Assembly: GCA_008360975.2 (NCBI GenBank)
Contig: CM039194.1
Span: forward strand, 248,001 to 312,000
Reading direction: 5' to 3'
Source of the DNA: Lichenostomus cassidix
Lineage: Eukaryota > Chordata > Aves > Passeriformes > Meliphagidae
DNA: 64,000 nucleotides
Shown here: in pieces, positions 50,812 to 60,357 of the stretch
Position numbering within the stretch: position 1 is the stretch's first letter
How the letters are laid out: every line of letters starts with the position of its first letter
Made by a program: the position numbers and the translations under genes
The notes under the pieces: model-generated
Told to the model about the DNA's origin: nothing
Database searches by the model: none
What the model saw: only the letters and a program-made list of their open reading frames with translations

Positions 50812-51726
50812 TGTCGGGGGTTGAGTACCTTTGGAATTTCTTCCCATTCCTGTTACTAAGCAACAAATAGTTGGGTGTTATAGAGCCATCAAGTCTTTTG
50901 TAAAAGACAAAGGTGTGCTTGGGAGGGCACAGTAAGGGAAGAGCCGGCCCTGGGAACTCTCACTCCTGGTTCAGACGCTGAGAGGAGAGGCTTCTCTTTT
51001 TCTGCTCTTCGCCTGGGATCAGAGCGAATCCAACTGTGCCCTGTTTTTTCTCTTCTCCTGGCTGGGTGAGCTTTGATTCAACCTTTCTCCCCCACGGGGA
51101 AGGGCACGTTTTCCCTCCAGGCTGCGTTTCCTCGCGGCTGCTGCCGGGAGAGCCCCGCGGCCTCTGCTGCCTGCCCCCGCCCTATGCCGCACGAGACCGC
51201 GGCGTCTGTTGTGACTGCAGAGGTCCTCGCTGGCCGGGGAGAGAGAGAGGGAGAGAGAGAGCCGGCGCCCGCCCCTGCTGCCCTGTTTTCTCGCTGCTCC
51301 GAGCTGCTTTTCGCTGCCCTGCGTGTTTCTCAGCCTGCTCGCCATCGCTGGCTGCCGGACGCTAACCTGACCCTGCGCCACAGCGCCACCTGCAGTCGCT
51401 CGGGAGTCATCGCACCTGCCCTGCCCAGCCAGGAGCTCAACAGCGCCCCTGCTGCTTGTAACCGTGATTACACCACACGGGAGAAGGCTCTGAAGCTCAC
51501 AAGTTATCTGCTATTGGTTTTCTGGTTCTAGTTGTGGTTGCTGTTATTGTTATTGTTTGTTTATAGATACTAGTAAAGAACTGATATTCCTTTTCCCCAT
51601 ACTTTTGCCTGAAAGCCCTTGATTTATAAAATTAAATAATTCGGAGGGAGGGAAAAAAATCACATTCTCTGATCTAAGGGAGGGTTCAACCTCTCTTGGC
51701 AGACACCTGTCTTTCAAACCGAGACA
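50812..51726 (+). repeat. 5' LTR of the ERV-L-like provirus
   Basis: The LTR starts TGTCGGGGG and ends CCGAGACA. Its middle (about 51,100-51,450) is CpG-rich, in sharp contrast to the host flanks, and includes a GA microsatellite at 51,238-51,261. No clear TATA box is visible in U3. ATTAAA at 51,631-51,636 is a candidate polyadenylation signal. Open frames of 109-152 codons cross the CpG-rich middle on both strands; they also occur in the 3' LTR and are read as composition effects. Confidence 0.93.
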
Positions 51727-51731
51727 GATCT

Positions 51732-51749
51732 TGGTGCCCAATGTGGGGC
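51732..51749 (+). promoter_or_regulatory. primer-binding site, tRNA-Lys(1,2)-like
   Basis: TGGTGCCCAATGTGGGGC starts five bases after the LTR. It matches the complement of the tRNA-Lys1,2 3' end at 16 of 18 positions. Both mismatches are T where the canonical site has the C of a CpG, as expected from methyl-CpG decay after insertion. Another primer tRNA is possible. Confidence 0.65.
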
Positions 51750-51811
51750 CTGAGGGCATTGGAAGAAAAAGGAATAACGGTTTCTGTGAGACCTATCTTA
51801 GTGTGGTGAAG

Positions 51812-53584
51812 ATGAAAACCTCATTAAGTGGTACTTTGCTGAGTATACCCTGGTTTGGTTGGCACATAATTGTGACCACATTTTTCCCATTTGCAGCTCC
51901 CTACCTAAACATGGGTCCTATAACTAAGGTTATTGTGACTGTCATCCAGTTTGCACAATGGGCCAATAGGGTGAAGAATTTCTGGATCTTTCAGTTCATT
52001 TTAACGGCAGGCACATGGCTACAGTTTTTTGACACCATCAGTACATGTTTTTGGAGTTTGTTTGGTAATGGTACCTTTTGTGAGGAGATAACACCAGGAG
52101 AAGGTTTTTCTCAACCTTTTATTCATTACTTTGGGCCTACCCAACTAATGCTCGAAAGGTTTGGAAACTCTCTAAATGCTTATGATATCATACAGTGGCT
52201 GATGCTGCTGTGGCTGATAGGTCTATCCTACTTTGCATTCCGGGATAAGGTGAAAATTCCCTGGGTAACCATTCCAACACCTGTGCCAGGGAATAGGGAT
52301 GCAGCCACTGAGCCCAAGGCTGTCCCAGAGCCTGGGGATACCCCACAGCCTGACCCTGTCCAACAGCCTGCCTCAGAAACAAACCGTCCAGAATGGGTGG
52401 GGGTGCTAGTGGAAGAAATACACAGAATACGCCAGCTGCTGAAGGAATACATCTCCCTAGCAGGTGTAAAACCCTCTCCTCGCCCCAAAGGGAAAGAGTC
52501 TGATGGTGCAGCAGTGGAATCCACAGATGTTGCGACCATCCAGGTTCCAGCTGAATCCCAAGAGCAGCCACAGCCAGCAGCAGTTGCCCCTGTGGTGCGT
52601 ACAAAGTATAAGACCAAATCAGTACGCCCAGTTAATGATGATGGGGAGCCATTGCCCTCACAACCAGCAGTAGAATCTGAGCCCATAATCATCACTGAGT
52701 CCTTCCACTTCGATACTCTCTGTAATCTGCGAGATGATGTTAAGAGATGGGCGCACGAAGCTTTCCTAACCTGGTTACTTCGGGTTTGGGACCTTATGGG
52801 TGCAGGTGTGCAGCTGGATAATAATGAAGCAAGGAATTTGGGACCCTTGGCCCAAGACCCGGCTGTTGACAAAGTGTTCGCGAGGGAGACAGGGCCCCTT
52901 TCTCTCTGGGAGAGGCTTTTAATGGGTGTAAGAGAGAAGTTTGACAACAGAGACAGAATGCAGGATCCCCACCGTAAATTGTCCTGGAAGACCATTGAGG
53001 AAGGGATCCAACAGCTGAGAGAAGCAGCCATAATGGAGGTGCTCTTTGGGGGGGATGGACAGCATGAAAATGACCCTGATAAGGTCAGGTGCATCGGGCA
53101 AATGTTGTGGAGCCTTGCAAGGCGAGGGCCAGACCATCATGCAACCTTCCTTGCAACTATTAATGCTGATGGCAATCGAGAGACGGTGGGTTCAATAGCT
53201 GACAGGCTCAGGTATTATGCAAGTGTGATCAGTGACCCGATGCAGGCTCAGGTCTCTGCTGTGGTTAAAGACCTCAGGGAGGAGATGAAAGAGGAGATGA
53301 ATGACCTGAGGGAGGAGATTAGGGACGAGATGAGGAGGATCAATGTGGCACCAGTGAGAGTCACAGGCCCCAATACCAGAGCTCGACGTCTCCCAGCTAG
53401 GGAGAGAGGGTACACCCCACGAGCTGAGTTGTGGTTTTTTCTGCATGACCATGGGGAAGACATGAGGAGGTGGGATGGGAAGCCCACTACTGCCCTGGCA
53501 GCACGGGTGCGTCAGCTTAAGGAGGGAAACGCTGGCCGAGGGGGTTCTGCTAAAGCGAAGGTAGCCTCAGCTTCCCGTGGCTGA
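51812..53584 (+). CDS. gag: Gag-like polyprotein with hydrophobic N-terminal region
   Basis: 590 codons from the ATG at 51,812, the first ATG after the primer-binding site; the frame is also open upstream without an ATG. Residues ~9-32, ~55-85 and ~124-143 are hydrophobic and could cross or enter membranes. Residues ~150-190 and ~220-295 are proline/acid-rich linkers. Residues ~295-480 form a helical, tryptophan-containing module (KTIEEGIQQLREAA, then GQMLWSLARRGP) resembling ERV-L capsid. Residues 483-511 are a charged coiled-coil, and the tail to 590 is basic. There is no CCHC zinc knuckle and no N-terminal myristoylation glycine. The role would be particle assembly and RNA binding. The frame ends at UGA 53,582, which in context CTGA could be a decayed CpG codon, with a further in-frame UAG 32 codons on. 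Gag identity rests on position and the capsid-like module; the N-terminal region is not a matrix I recognise. Confidence 0.85.
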   Translation: MKTSLSGTLLSIPWFGWHIIVTTFFPFAAPYLNMGPITKVIVTVIQFAQWANRVKNFWIFQFILTAGTWLQFFDTISTCFWSLFGNGTFCEEITPGEGFSQPFIHYFGPTQLMLERFGNSLNAYDIIQWLMLLWLIGLSYFAFRDKVKIPWVTIPTPVPGNRDAATEPKAVPEPGDTPQPDPVQQPASETNRPEWVGVLVEEIHRIRQLLKEYISLAGVKPSPRPKGKESDGAAVESTDVATIQVPAESQEQPQPAAVAPVVRTKYKTKSVRPVNDDGEPLPSQPAVESEPIIITESFHFDTLCNLRDDVKRWAHEAFLTWLLRVWDLMGAGVQLDNNEARNLGPLAQDPAVDKVFARETGPLSLWERLLMGVREKFDNRDRMQDPHRKLSWKTIEEGIQQLREAAIMEVLFGGDGQHENDPDKVRCIGQMLWSLARRGPDHHATFLATINADGNRETVGSIADRLRYYASVISDPMQAQVSAVVKDLREEMKEEMNDLREEIRDEMRRINVAPVRVTGPNTRARRLPARERGYTPRAELWFFLHDHGEDMRRWDGKPTTALAARVRQLKEGNAGRGGSAKAKVASASRG

Positions 53585-53675
53585 CCTGCTAGGTACAATA
53601 GAAGGGAAGATGATGGGTCAGATCCCCTTGAAGGAACCTCTGGAATGTATGACCAGGAAGGGAATGATAACCAGT

Positions 53676-53698
53676 GCTAGAGGGGCCCTGCCTCTAGC
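53676..53698 (+). promoter_or_regulatory. hairpin containing the UAG between gag and pol
   Basis: GCTAGAGG (53,676-53,683) and CCTCTAGC (53,691-53,698) are perfect inverted repeats around the 7-base loop GGCCCTG. The in-frame UAG at 53,678-53,680 is within the left arm. Gag and pol share this frame, so read-through of a stop would join them. In gammaretroviruses the read-through structure is a pseudoknot downstream of UAG; here the stop is inside the stem, so a role in recoding is conjecture. Confidence 0.6.
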
Positions 53699-56600
53699 CA
53701 GGTAGAGGTACGGGAAAACGGTGTTTTTTGGACTGTGTGGATTCAATGGCCTGGCACATCAGAGCCACAAAAATATGAAGCACTAGTTGATACAGGTGCG
53801 CAGTGTACCCTAATGCCATCGGGACTTGCGGGAGCAGAATCTATTTCTATTGCTGGGGTTACGGGGGGATCACAGCAGTTGACCCTGGTTGAAGCCGAGG
53901 TGAGCCTGACTGGGAAGGAGTGGCAAAAACATCCCATTGTGACTGGTCCAGAGGCTCCATGTATTCTAGGCATAGACTTCCTCTGTAACGGCTATTTCAA
54001 AGACCCGAAAGGACTCAAGTGGGCTTTTGGAATAGCTGCTGTCGAGGCAGAGGGCGTGAGGCAATTGAACACCTTGCCTGGACTATCAGAGAACCCTTCT
54101 GCAGTCGGACTTTTGAAGGTGGAGGACCAAAAAGTACCAATTGCCACCTCGACAGTGCACCGCCAGCAATACAGGACTAATCGAGATGCTGTGGTTCCCA
54201 TCCACAAGATGATCCGTGAGCTGGAGAGCCAAGGGGTGGTCAGCAAGGCCCACTCATCCTTTAACAGCCCCATCTGGCCTGTGCGCAAATCTGACGGAGA
54301 ATGGAGATTGACTGTGGACTATCGTGCCTTGAATGAGGTGACTCCACCTCTGAGTGCTGCTGTGCCAGACATGCTGGAGCTCCAGTATGAGCTAGAGTCC
54401 AAGGCAGCAAAGTGGTATGCCACTATTGACATTGCAAATGCATTTTTCTCCATTCCTCTGGCAGCAGAGTGCAGACCTCAGTTTGCTTTCACCTGGAGGA
54501 GCGTGCAGTATACCTGGAACCGACTGCCCCAGGGGTGGAAGCACAGTCCCACCATCTGCCATGGACTGATCCAGGCTGCTCTGGAAAAGGGTGAGGCTCC
54601 GGAACATCTGCAGTACATCAACGACATCATTGTGTGGGGGAGCACAGCGGAAGAAGTGTTTGAGAAAGGAGAGAAAATCACCCAAATTCTCCTGGAATCC
54701 AGCTTCGCCATCAAGAAGAGCAAAGTCAAAGGACCTGCCCAAGAGATCCAGTTCCTAGGAGTGAAGTGGCAAGATGGCCGACATCAGATTCCTACTGAAG
54801 TCATCAACAAGATCACAGCAATGTCCCCACCAACCAACAAGAAAGAGACGCAAGCCTTCCTAGGTGCCATAGGTTTCTGGAGGATGCATATCCCCGAGTA
54901 CAGCCAGATTGTGAGTCCTCTCTACCTGGTGACACGCAAGAAGAATGATTTCCACTGGGGCCCTGAGCAGCAAAAAGCCTTTGCTCAGATCAAGCAGGAG
55001 ATCACTCATGCAGTAGCACTTGGCCCAGTCAGGACAGGACCAGAAGTGAAGAATGTGCTCTACTCTGCAGCCGGGAGCCATGGTCTGTCCTGGAGCCTTT
55101 GGCAGAAGGTGCCTGGCGAGACTCGAGGACAACCACTGGGATTCTGGAGCCGAAGTTACAGAGGGTCCGAAGCCAACTACACTCCCACCGAGAAGGAAAT
55201 TCTAGCAGCCTATGAAGGTGTCCAAGCTGCCTCAGAGGTAATTGGTACGGAAGCACAATTTCTCCTTGCACCCCGACTGCCAGTGCTGGGGTGGATGTTC
55301 AAGGGAAAGGTTCCGTCAACCCACCATGCCACCGATGCCACATGGAGCAAATGGATTGCTCTCATCACACAGTGCACCTGTATTGGAAACCCGAATCGCC
55401 CTGGGATCTTAGAAATAATTACAAACTGGCCCGAAGGTGAAGACTTTGGCCTCATGGATGAAGAGGAGCAGGAACAAGTGTCTCGCGCAGAGGAAGCTCC
55501 ACCTTACAACCAACTGCCACAAGATGAAACACACTGCGCTCTGTTCACTGATGGTTCCTGCCGTATTGTGGGGGCAAATAGGAAATGGAAAGCAGCCGTA
55601 TGGAGCCCCACACGACGGGTTGCAGAGGCTAAAGAAGGAGAGAGGGGATCGAGTCAACTTGCTGAACTCAAAGCCGTTCAGCTGGCCCTGGACATTGCTG
55701 AAAGAGAGAAGTGGCCAAAGCTTTACCTCTACACTGATTCATGGATGGTAGCCAATGCTCTATGGGGTTGGTTGGAAAGGTGGAAAAAAGCCAGCTGGCA
55801 GCGTAGAGGAAGACCAATCTGGGCTGCTAATGAGTGGCGGGACATTGCCACTAGGGTGGAGAAGCTACCTGTGAAAGTCTGTCATGTAGATGCCCATGTC
55901 CGCAAGAGCCGAGCTAATGAGGAACACCGAAACAACGAACAGGTGGATAAGGCTGCAAAGATAAAAGTGTCACAAATAGATTTGGATTGGCAACACAAGG
56001 GGGAGCTGTTCCTAGCTCGATTGGCCCATGATGCCTCAGGCCATCAGGGCAGAGATGCCACCTACAAGTGGGCACGAGACCAAGGGGTGGATCTAACCAT
56101 GGACTGTATCTCCCAGGTAATCCATAATTGTGAGACGTGTGCTGCCATCAAGCAAGCCAAGCGGGTGAAACCGCTGTGGTATGGTGGAAGGTGGTCTAAA
56201 TATAAGTATGGAGAGGCCTGGCAGATCGATTACATCACACTGCCTCAAACCCGCCATGGCAAGCGCTATGTGCTCACAATGGTAGAAGCCACCACTGGGT
56301 GGCTGGAAACCTACCCTGTGCCTCACGCCACTGCCCATAACACCATCCTGGGCCTTGAAAACCAAGTCCTGTGGAGGCATGGTACCCCTGAGAGAATTGA
56401 GTCAGACAACGGGACTCATTTTAAAAATAGCCTCATAAACACCTGGGCTAGGGAACATGGCACTGAGTGGGTGTACCACATTCCTTATCATGCACCTGCT
56501 GCTGGCAAAGTGGAGCGATGCAATGGTCTGCTAAAAACCACCTTGAAGGCTTTAGGCGGGGGGACTTTTAAAGGTTGGGAACAGCATTTAGCCAAGGCCC

Positions 56601-56863
56601 CCTGGCTAGTTAACACCCGAGGTTCCACCAACAGAGCTGGCCCTGCCCAATCTGAACCCCTGCAAACAGCAGACGGGGATAGAGTTCCAGTGATACACAT
56701 GAGAGGCATGCTAGGGAAAACTGTTTGGATTAATTCCGCCTCAAGCAAAGACAAACCCACCCGTGGGGTTGTTTTCGCTCAGGGACCAGGGTGTACCTGG
56801 TGGGTGATGCAAAAGGATGGAGAGACACGATGCATACCTCAGGGAGACCTTAGTTGGGGTTGA
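53681..56863 (+). CDS. pol: Pol polyprotein: protease, reverse transcriptase, RNase H, integrase
   Basis: The frame is open from just after UAG 53,678 to UGA 56,861. The first ATG (53,813) lies after the protease catalytic motif, so Pol is most likely made by stop read-through from gag. Residues are counted here from codon 53,735. Protease: LVDTGA (Asp19) and ILGIDFL (77-83). Reverse transcriptase ~140-430: Asp232 in TIDIANAFF, RLPQGWKHSP, then YIND at 294-297 where YxDD is expected. A tether with SEANYTPTEKEIL (478-490) follows. RNase H: Asp606, Glu644, Asp668, Asp738. Integrase: His765, His770, Cys799, Cys802, then Asp832, Asp891 and Glu927, the D,D35E pattern, and a C-terminal SH3-like end (GPGCTWWV). 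No dUTPase is seen. The YIND substitution is at a catalytic aspartate and should abolish polymerase activity of this copy; all other catalytic residues remain. Confidence 0.93.
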   Translation, partial: RGPASSQVEVRENGVFWTVWIQWPGTSEPQKYEALVDTGAQCTLMPSGLAGAESISIAGVTGGSQQLTLVEAEVSLTGKEWQKHPIVTGPEAPCILGIDFLCNGYFKDPKGLKWAFGIAAVEAEGVRQLNTLPGLSENPSAVGLLKVEDQKVPIATSTVHRQQYRTNRDAVVPIHKMIRELESQGVVSKAHSSFNSPIWPVRKSDGEWRLTVDYRALNEVTPPLSAAVPDMLELQYELESKAAKWYATIDIANAFFSIPLAAECRPQFAFTWRSVQYTWNRLPQGWKHSPTICHGLIQAALEKGEAPEHLQYINDIIVWGSTAEEVFEKGEKITQILLESSFAIKKSKVKGPAQEIQFLGVKWQDGRHQIPTEVINKITAMSPPTNKKETQAFLGAIGFWRMHIPEYSQIVSPLYLVTRKKNDFHWGPEQQKAFAQIKQEITHAVALGPVRTGPEVKNVLYSAAGSHGLSWSLWQKVPGETRGQPLGFWSRSYRGSEANYTPTEKEILAAYEGVQAASEVIGTEAQFLLAPRLPVLGWMFKGKVPSTHHATDATWSKWIALITQCTCIGNPNRPGILEIITNWPEGEDFGLMDEEEQEQVSRAEEAPPYNQLPQDETHCALFTDGSCRIVGANRKWKAAVWSPTRRVAEAKEGERGSSQLAELKAVQLALDIAEREKWPKLYLYTDSWMVANALWGWLERWKKASWQRRGRPIWAANEWRDIATRVEKLPVKVCHVDAHVRKSRANEEHRNNEQVDKAAKIKVSQIDLDWQHKGELFLARLAHDASGHQGRDATYKWARDQGVDLTMDCISQVIHNCETCAAIKQAKRVKPLWYGGRWSKYKYGEAWQIDYITLPQTRHGKRYVLTMVEATTGWLETYPVPHATAHNTILGLENQVLWRHGTPERIESDNGTHFKNSLINTWAREHGTEWVYHIPYHAPAAGKVERCNGLLKTTLKALGGGTFKGWEQHLAKAPWLVNTRGSTNRAGPAQSEPLQTADGDRVPVIHMRGMLGKTVWINSASSKDKPTRGVVFAQGPGCTWWVMQKDGETRCIPQGDLSWG

Positions 56864-57000
56864 ACTGCCCATAACACTGTGCCTGTATCCATATCTGTAT
56901 GTGTATATGTATATAATTAGAGTAATGCATGTGTGTATATAATTTAAATGTTTAAGCTCAATGTAACATGTTGGAATGGGAAAAAATTTGGGGTGGATGA
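56864..57000 (+). other. pol-LTR spacer with polypurine-like tract, no env
   Basis: 137 AT-rich bases contain TATA/TGTA simple sequence and no open frame of note. The purine-rich segment 56,973-57,000 (GGAATGGGAAAAAA, then GGGGTGGATGA) abuts the 3' LTR and is the likely polypurine tract, though interrupted by TTT. Confidence 0.6.
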
Positions 57001-57918
57001 TGTCAGGGGTTGAGTACCTTTGGAATTTCTTCCCATTCCTGTTACTAAGCAACAAATGGTTGGGTGTTTTAGAGCCATCAAGTCTTTTGTAAAAGACAAA
57101 GGTGTGCTTGGGAGGGCACAGTAAGGGAAGAGCCGGCCCTGGGAACTCTCACTCCTGGTTCGGACGCTGAGAGGAGAGGCTTCTCTTTTTCTGCTCTTCG
57201 CCTGGGATCAGAGCGAATCCAACTGTGCCCTGTTTTTTCTCTTCTCCTGGCTGGGTGAGCTTTGATTCAACCTTTCTCCCCCACGGGGAAGGGCACGTTT
57301 TCCCCCCAGGCTGCGTTCCCTCGCGGCTGCTGCCGGGAGAGCCCCGCGGCCTCTGCTGCCTGCCCCCGCCCTATGCCGCACGAGACCGCGGCGTCTGCTG
57401 TGACTGCAGAGGTCCTCGCTGGCCGGGGAGAGAGAGAGAGAGAGAGAGAGAGCCGGCGCCCGCCCCTGCTGCCCTGTTTTCTCGCTGCTCCGAGCTGCTT
57501 TTCGCTGCCCTGCGTGTTTCTCAGCCTGCTCGCCATCGCTGGCTGCCGGACGCTAACCTGACCCTGCGCCACAGCGCCACCTGCAGTCGCTCGGGAGTCA
57601 TCGCACCTGCCCTGCCCGGCCGGGAGCTCAACAGCGCCCCTGCTGTCTGTAACCGTGATTACACCACACGGGAGAAGGCTCTGCAGCTCACAAGTTATCT
57701 GCTATTGGTTTTCTCGTTCTAGTTGTGGTTGCTATTATTGTTATTGTTTGTTTATAGATACTAGTAAAGAACTGATATTCCTTTTCCCCATACTTTTGCC
57801 TGAAAGCCCTTGATTTACAAAATTAAATAATTCGGAGGGAGGGAAAAAAAATCACATTCTCTGATCTAAGGGAGGGTTCAACCTCTCTTGGCAGACACCT
57901 GTCTTTCAAACCGAGACA
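57001..57918 (+). repeat. 3' LTR of the ERV-L-like provirus
   Basis: A 918-bp copy of the LTR at 50,812, starting TGTCAGGGG and ending CCGAGACA, followed by GGAG. By eye it differs by about 17 substitutions and small indels; its GA run (57,428-57,452) is pure and slightly longer than in the 5' copy. ATTAAA at 57,822-57,827 is the candidate polyadenylation signal. Confidence 0.93.
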
Positions 57919-57922
57919 GGAG

Positions 57923-60357
57923 TTATAGCAATCACTGTATCTTTTAAATAATTGACTAATTGAACCCAAGAATTGCCCTCTGGATGAAGGCAGAACAGTG
58001 GGTCAGGTAGTTCTGCATTTCCATCACACACAGGGTTTAATCACCTGATGCGCAGTATGAATGTCAGTCTTGCAGTGCAGCATTTCATTCCTCACCAGTC
58101 TCTATTTTACAGTTGTTACCCCAGAAAAACATGTTCAGAGGTCATCAATTTCAGCTCTTGTGTTTGTACAGAACAAACTTGTTTTCCAGACAGCAGCTGA
58201 TGTTCCCCAGGTGTGACCTTGAGCTGTGTCATGAGGCAGATGAGCCAGGACAGTGTCTTGTAATTAGAGTGGTCAAGGCTATTTCTAAGGGAATGAATTT
58301 CTATATTGTCCTCTGTTGGTTTGTGTTTTTAAAATTTTTTTTTTGTTGCTCTTTAAAGACATGCTACACATTTCTAAGAAGCTGTTCTGGTAGATGCACT
58401 GCCACTTTGACAACTGAAGTAATTTTACTTTCTTACAATATTTTTTTCTTCTCTTTCTTTTCATTTAATCTAAGAGTGGATATTCTGGACCCATATATGT
58501 GTGGAAATTCTAATACGATTTCAAAAGACTACAAATTCACAATGTATCTAGGACTAATGGAGCAATAATTGAACTTTAAATGAGAAAGAAAATCAGCATA
58601 TGTATTCTCAAATCATAAATGAAACAAAAAGGGATAAAAACACTTATCAAATAAAGAGCTTCTGGAGTGTTTCAGGCAACATGTTTTCAATAAAATCTCT
58701 TTGAAATTTTATCATCCCCTGGACAGTATTTCTTGCTTTTTAAATTCCTTTTGGTTCTGAACATAAAAATAACACAAAAGGTTTTTTGGAGGATCTTCAA
58801 TAGTACACTTTAAATGCTTGCAAAACTTTTTGTAATGCTTTGGGGTCAGCAGATAACTAATGCATGGATATCATGGAATTTAATAGGATAGTCTGTCAGA
58901 AATGCATGTTCTGTTACAATAAAGTCACCTTTTTAGAAACCAATACAGAAGTGAAATTTTAAGGCAAGTGGAAAATTCAAAAGGATGTAAACCAAAGTCT
59001 TCTAATACTTAACATGCATCCACAGTTGACTTCAGCAGGCCCTGATTTTGGCCTATACTGCAAGAAAAGTTTATTAGTGAGCAGGTAATCTTTAGCTGCA
59101 ATTAGAGGAGAGAAAACATAATTATGTATATTATGCCAAGGAAGAAGAGAAGTTCTTAGCGAGTCTCAATTGTCCCAGTATCCCTACAAGTCAATATGTG
59201 GTGCAGTAACAAACAGCAGTAAATATAATTATGCTATTCCTTGTGGTAGTGATTTTCTAAAACATGCACATCTGCTACCACGGAGTGATCTGCCAGCACT
59301 GGGGAAATATTGCTAACAAAACATGCAGTGCACACAAAGCAATTTCCAGAAAAGTTGTTTGCTAAACTGAATCCAATACACTGGATATAAGAAAGTTGGA
59401 GATGAGAAAATTCTGGCTGATGTAGCTCAAGAGATGGCTGATACCATTCATGTTATAATGTGGACCCTTTCAGTGGTGAGATGTGAAAATAAGCAAGAGA
59501 TTTTGAGCACGGTGGAACCAGGTGAACACTTACAGGAGTATCTTAAACATAACCACATGTTGCTAGTTTGTCATGATTTGTCTCTCTCTTTTTGGCTTCT
59601 TGACTGATCCTTTTTGAGATTCATGATATCACTCAGTATCCTTAGCTTCAGCACATGCTTGAAGTTAAGCAGGGACAGTGGAGCTTCAGTTTTGGGAGGT
59701 CAGGACTCTTGGGCAGTGCAGTCACTGCCATGGCACAGGTGTGACACTGTCAGTGCAGTTCTTCAAGCACTGTGGGGATTTTAACCCTCCTGGAAGTCTG
59801 TTGGCTTTTATTGAATGGATGCATCCATAAAATATGGCTCGACGTTGCTGTTTATTGCACAGGCAGCACTGTGACAAGTTGCACTCAGCATTGCAGATGA
59901 GAAGTCAGAGCTGTGCTTAGGGCTGAAGCCCAGTTTTGGGATGAAGCTGTGTGTGGGGCTTGCCCAGGATGAGCTGGTTTGGATGCAGAGCCCTGTGAGG
60001 CTCTGAACTCTATGCTCCAGAGCTGGGCTGAAGTACCACACTCTGCTCTGCAATAAACAGAAAAATCTTCTGTCTCCGTCTTTCTCACCACCTTCATACT
60101 GCCCCATGCTTTAGCTCCGTGAAAGGTGCCTTAAAAAAATCTGAAGAGCTGTTGTTCCTGGTATTTTTATGTAAATTGTATGAGAACACTTCTGCCAGAA
60201 GTTTTTATGTATGGCGCAGTCCAAATCCTGCAGACATCCTGAGCTTTTTTCTTTTTGTCAAGTGACTATAAGGCTTCAAGCATCTCTGGAAGAAAAGCTG
60301 GTAGCTAAAGAAGTAGTGTTTTCCTCAATCTGTCTGCTCCCCAAGGAACATTGTCAA
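57923..60357. other. non-coding sequence, no gene recognised
   Basis: AT-rich unique sequence after the provirus. A 151-codon open frame at 58,113-58,568 is low in complexity at its hydrophobic centre and has no recognisable domain. A G+C-richer patch at 59,800-60,110 has short open frames on the minus strand only. Confidence 0.55.

Larger units (their letters stand above)
50808..57922 (+). mobile_element. ERV-L-like endogenous retrovirus, near-complete provirus without env
   Basis: A full provirus: GGAG target duplication (50,808-50,811 and 57,919-57,922), 915-bp 5' LTR, primer-binding site, 590-codon gag, same-frame pol with protease, reverse transcriptase, RNase H and integrase, then a polypurine-like tract and a 918-bp 3' LTR. 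Only 137 bp separate the pol stop from the 3' LTR, so there is no env. The capsid-like module and the pol layout resemble the ERV-L (class III) lineage, related to foamy viruses; classification is from motifs, not a search. The LTRs differ at about 17 positions (roughly 2%), which suggests insertion a few million years ago at usual bird rates. Both reading frames are still open, apart from the gag-pol stops. Confidence 0.95.

Noticed and set aside
51036..51531. Overlapping open frames of 109-152 codons in the ERV-L-like LTR, repeated in the 3' LTR (57,225-57,722, 165 codons)
   Set aside because: They lie in CpG-rich LTR sequence, overlap in several frames and on both strands, and have no recognisable domain; stop-codon scarcity from high G+C explains them.
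52228..53094. Minus-strand open frame of 288 codons across gag
   Set aside because: It is the antisense shadow of the gag frame; there is no independent start context or domain. Other antisense frames over pol are the same.
58113..58568. Plus-strand open frame of 151 codons after the provirus
   Set aside because: No domain; the middle is a T-rich tract giving Phe/Leu runs; considered a chance open frame and not an env remnant.
59625..59730. Segment with GAAGTTAAGCAGGGACAG resembling part of 5S rRNA
   Set aside because: Only a short internal word matches; the rest of the 5S structure and control regions are not recognisable.
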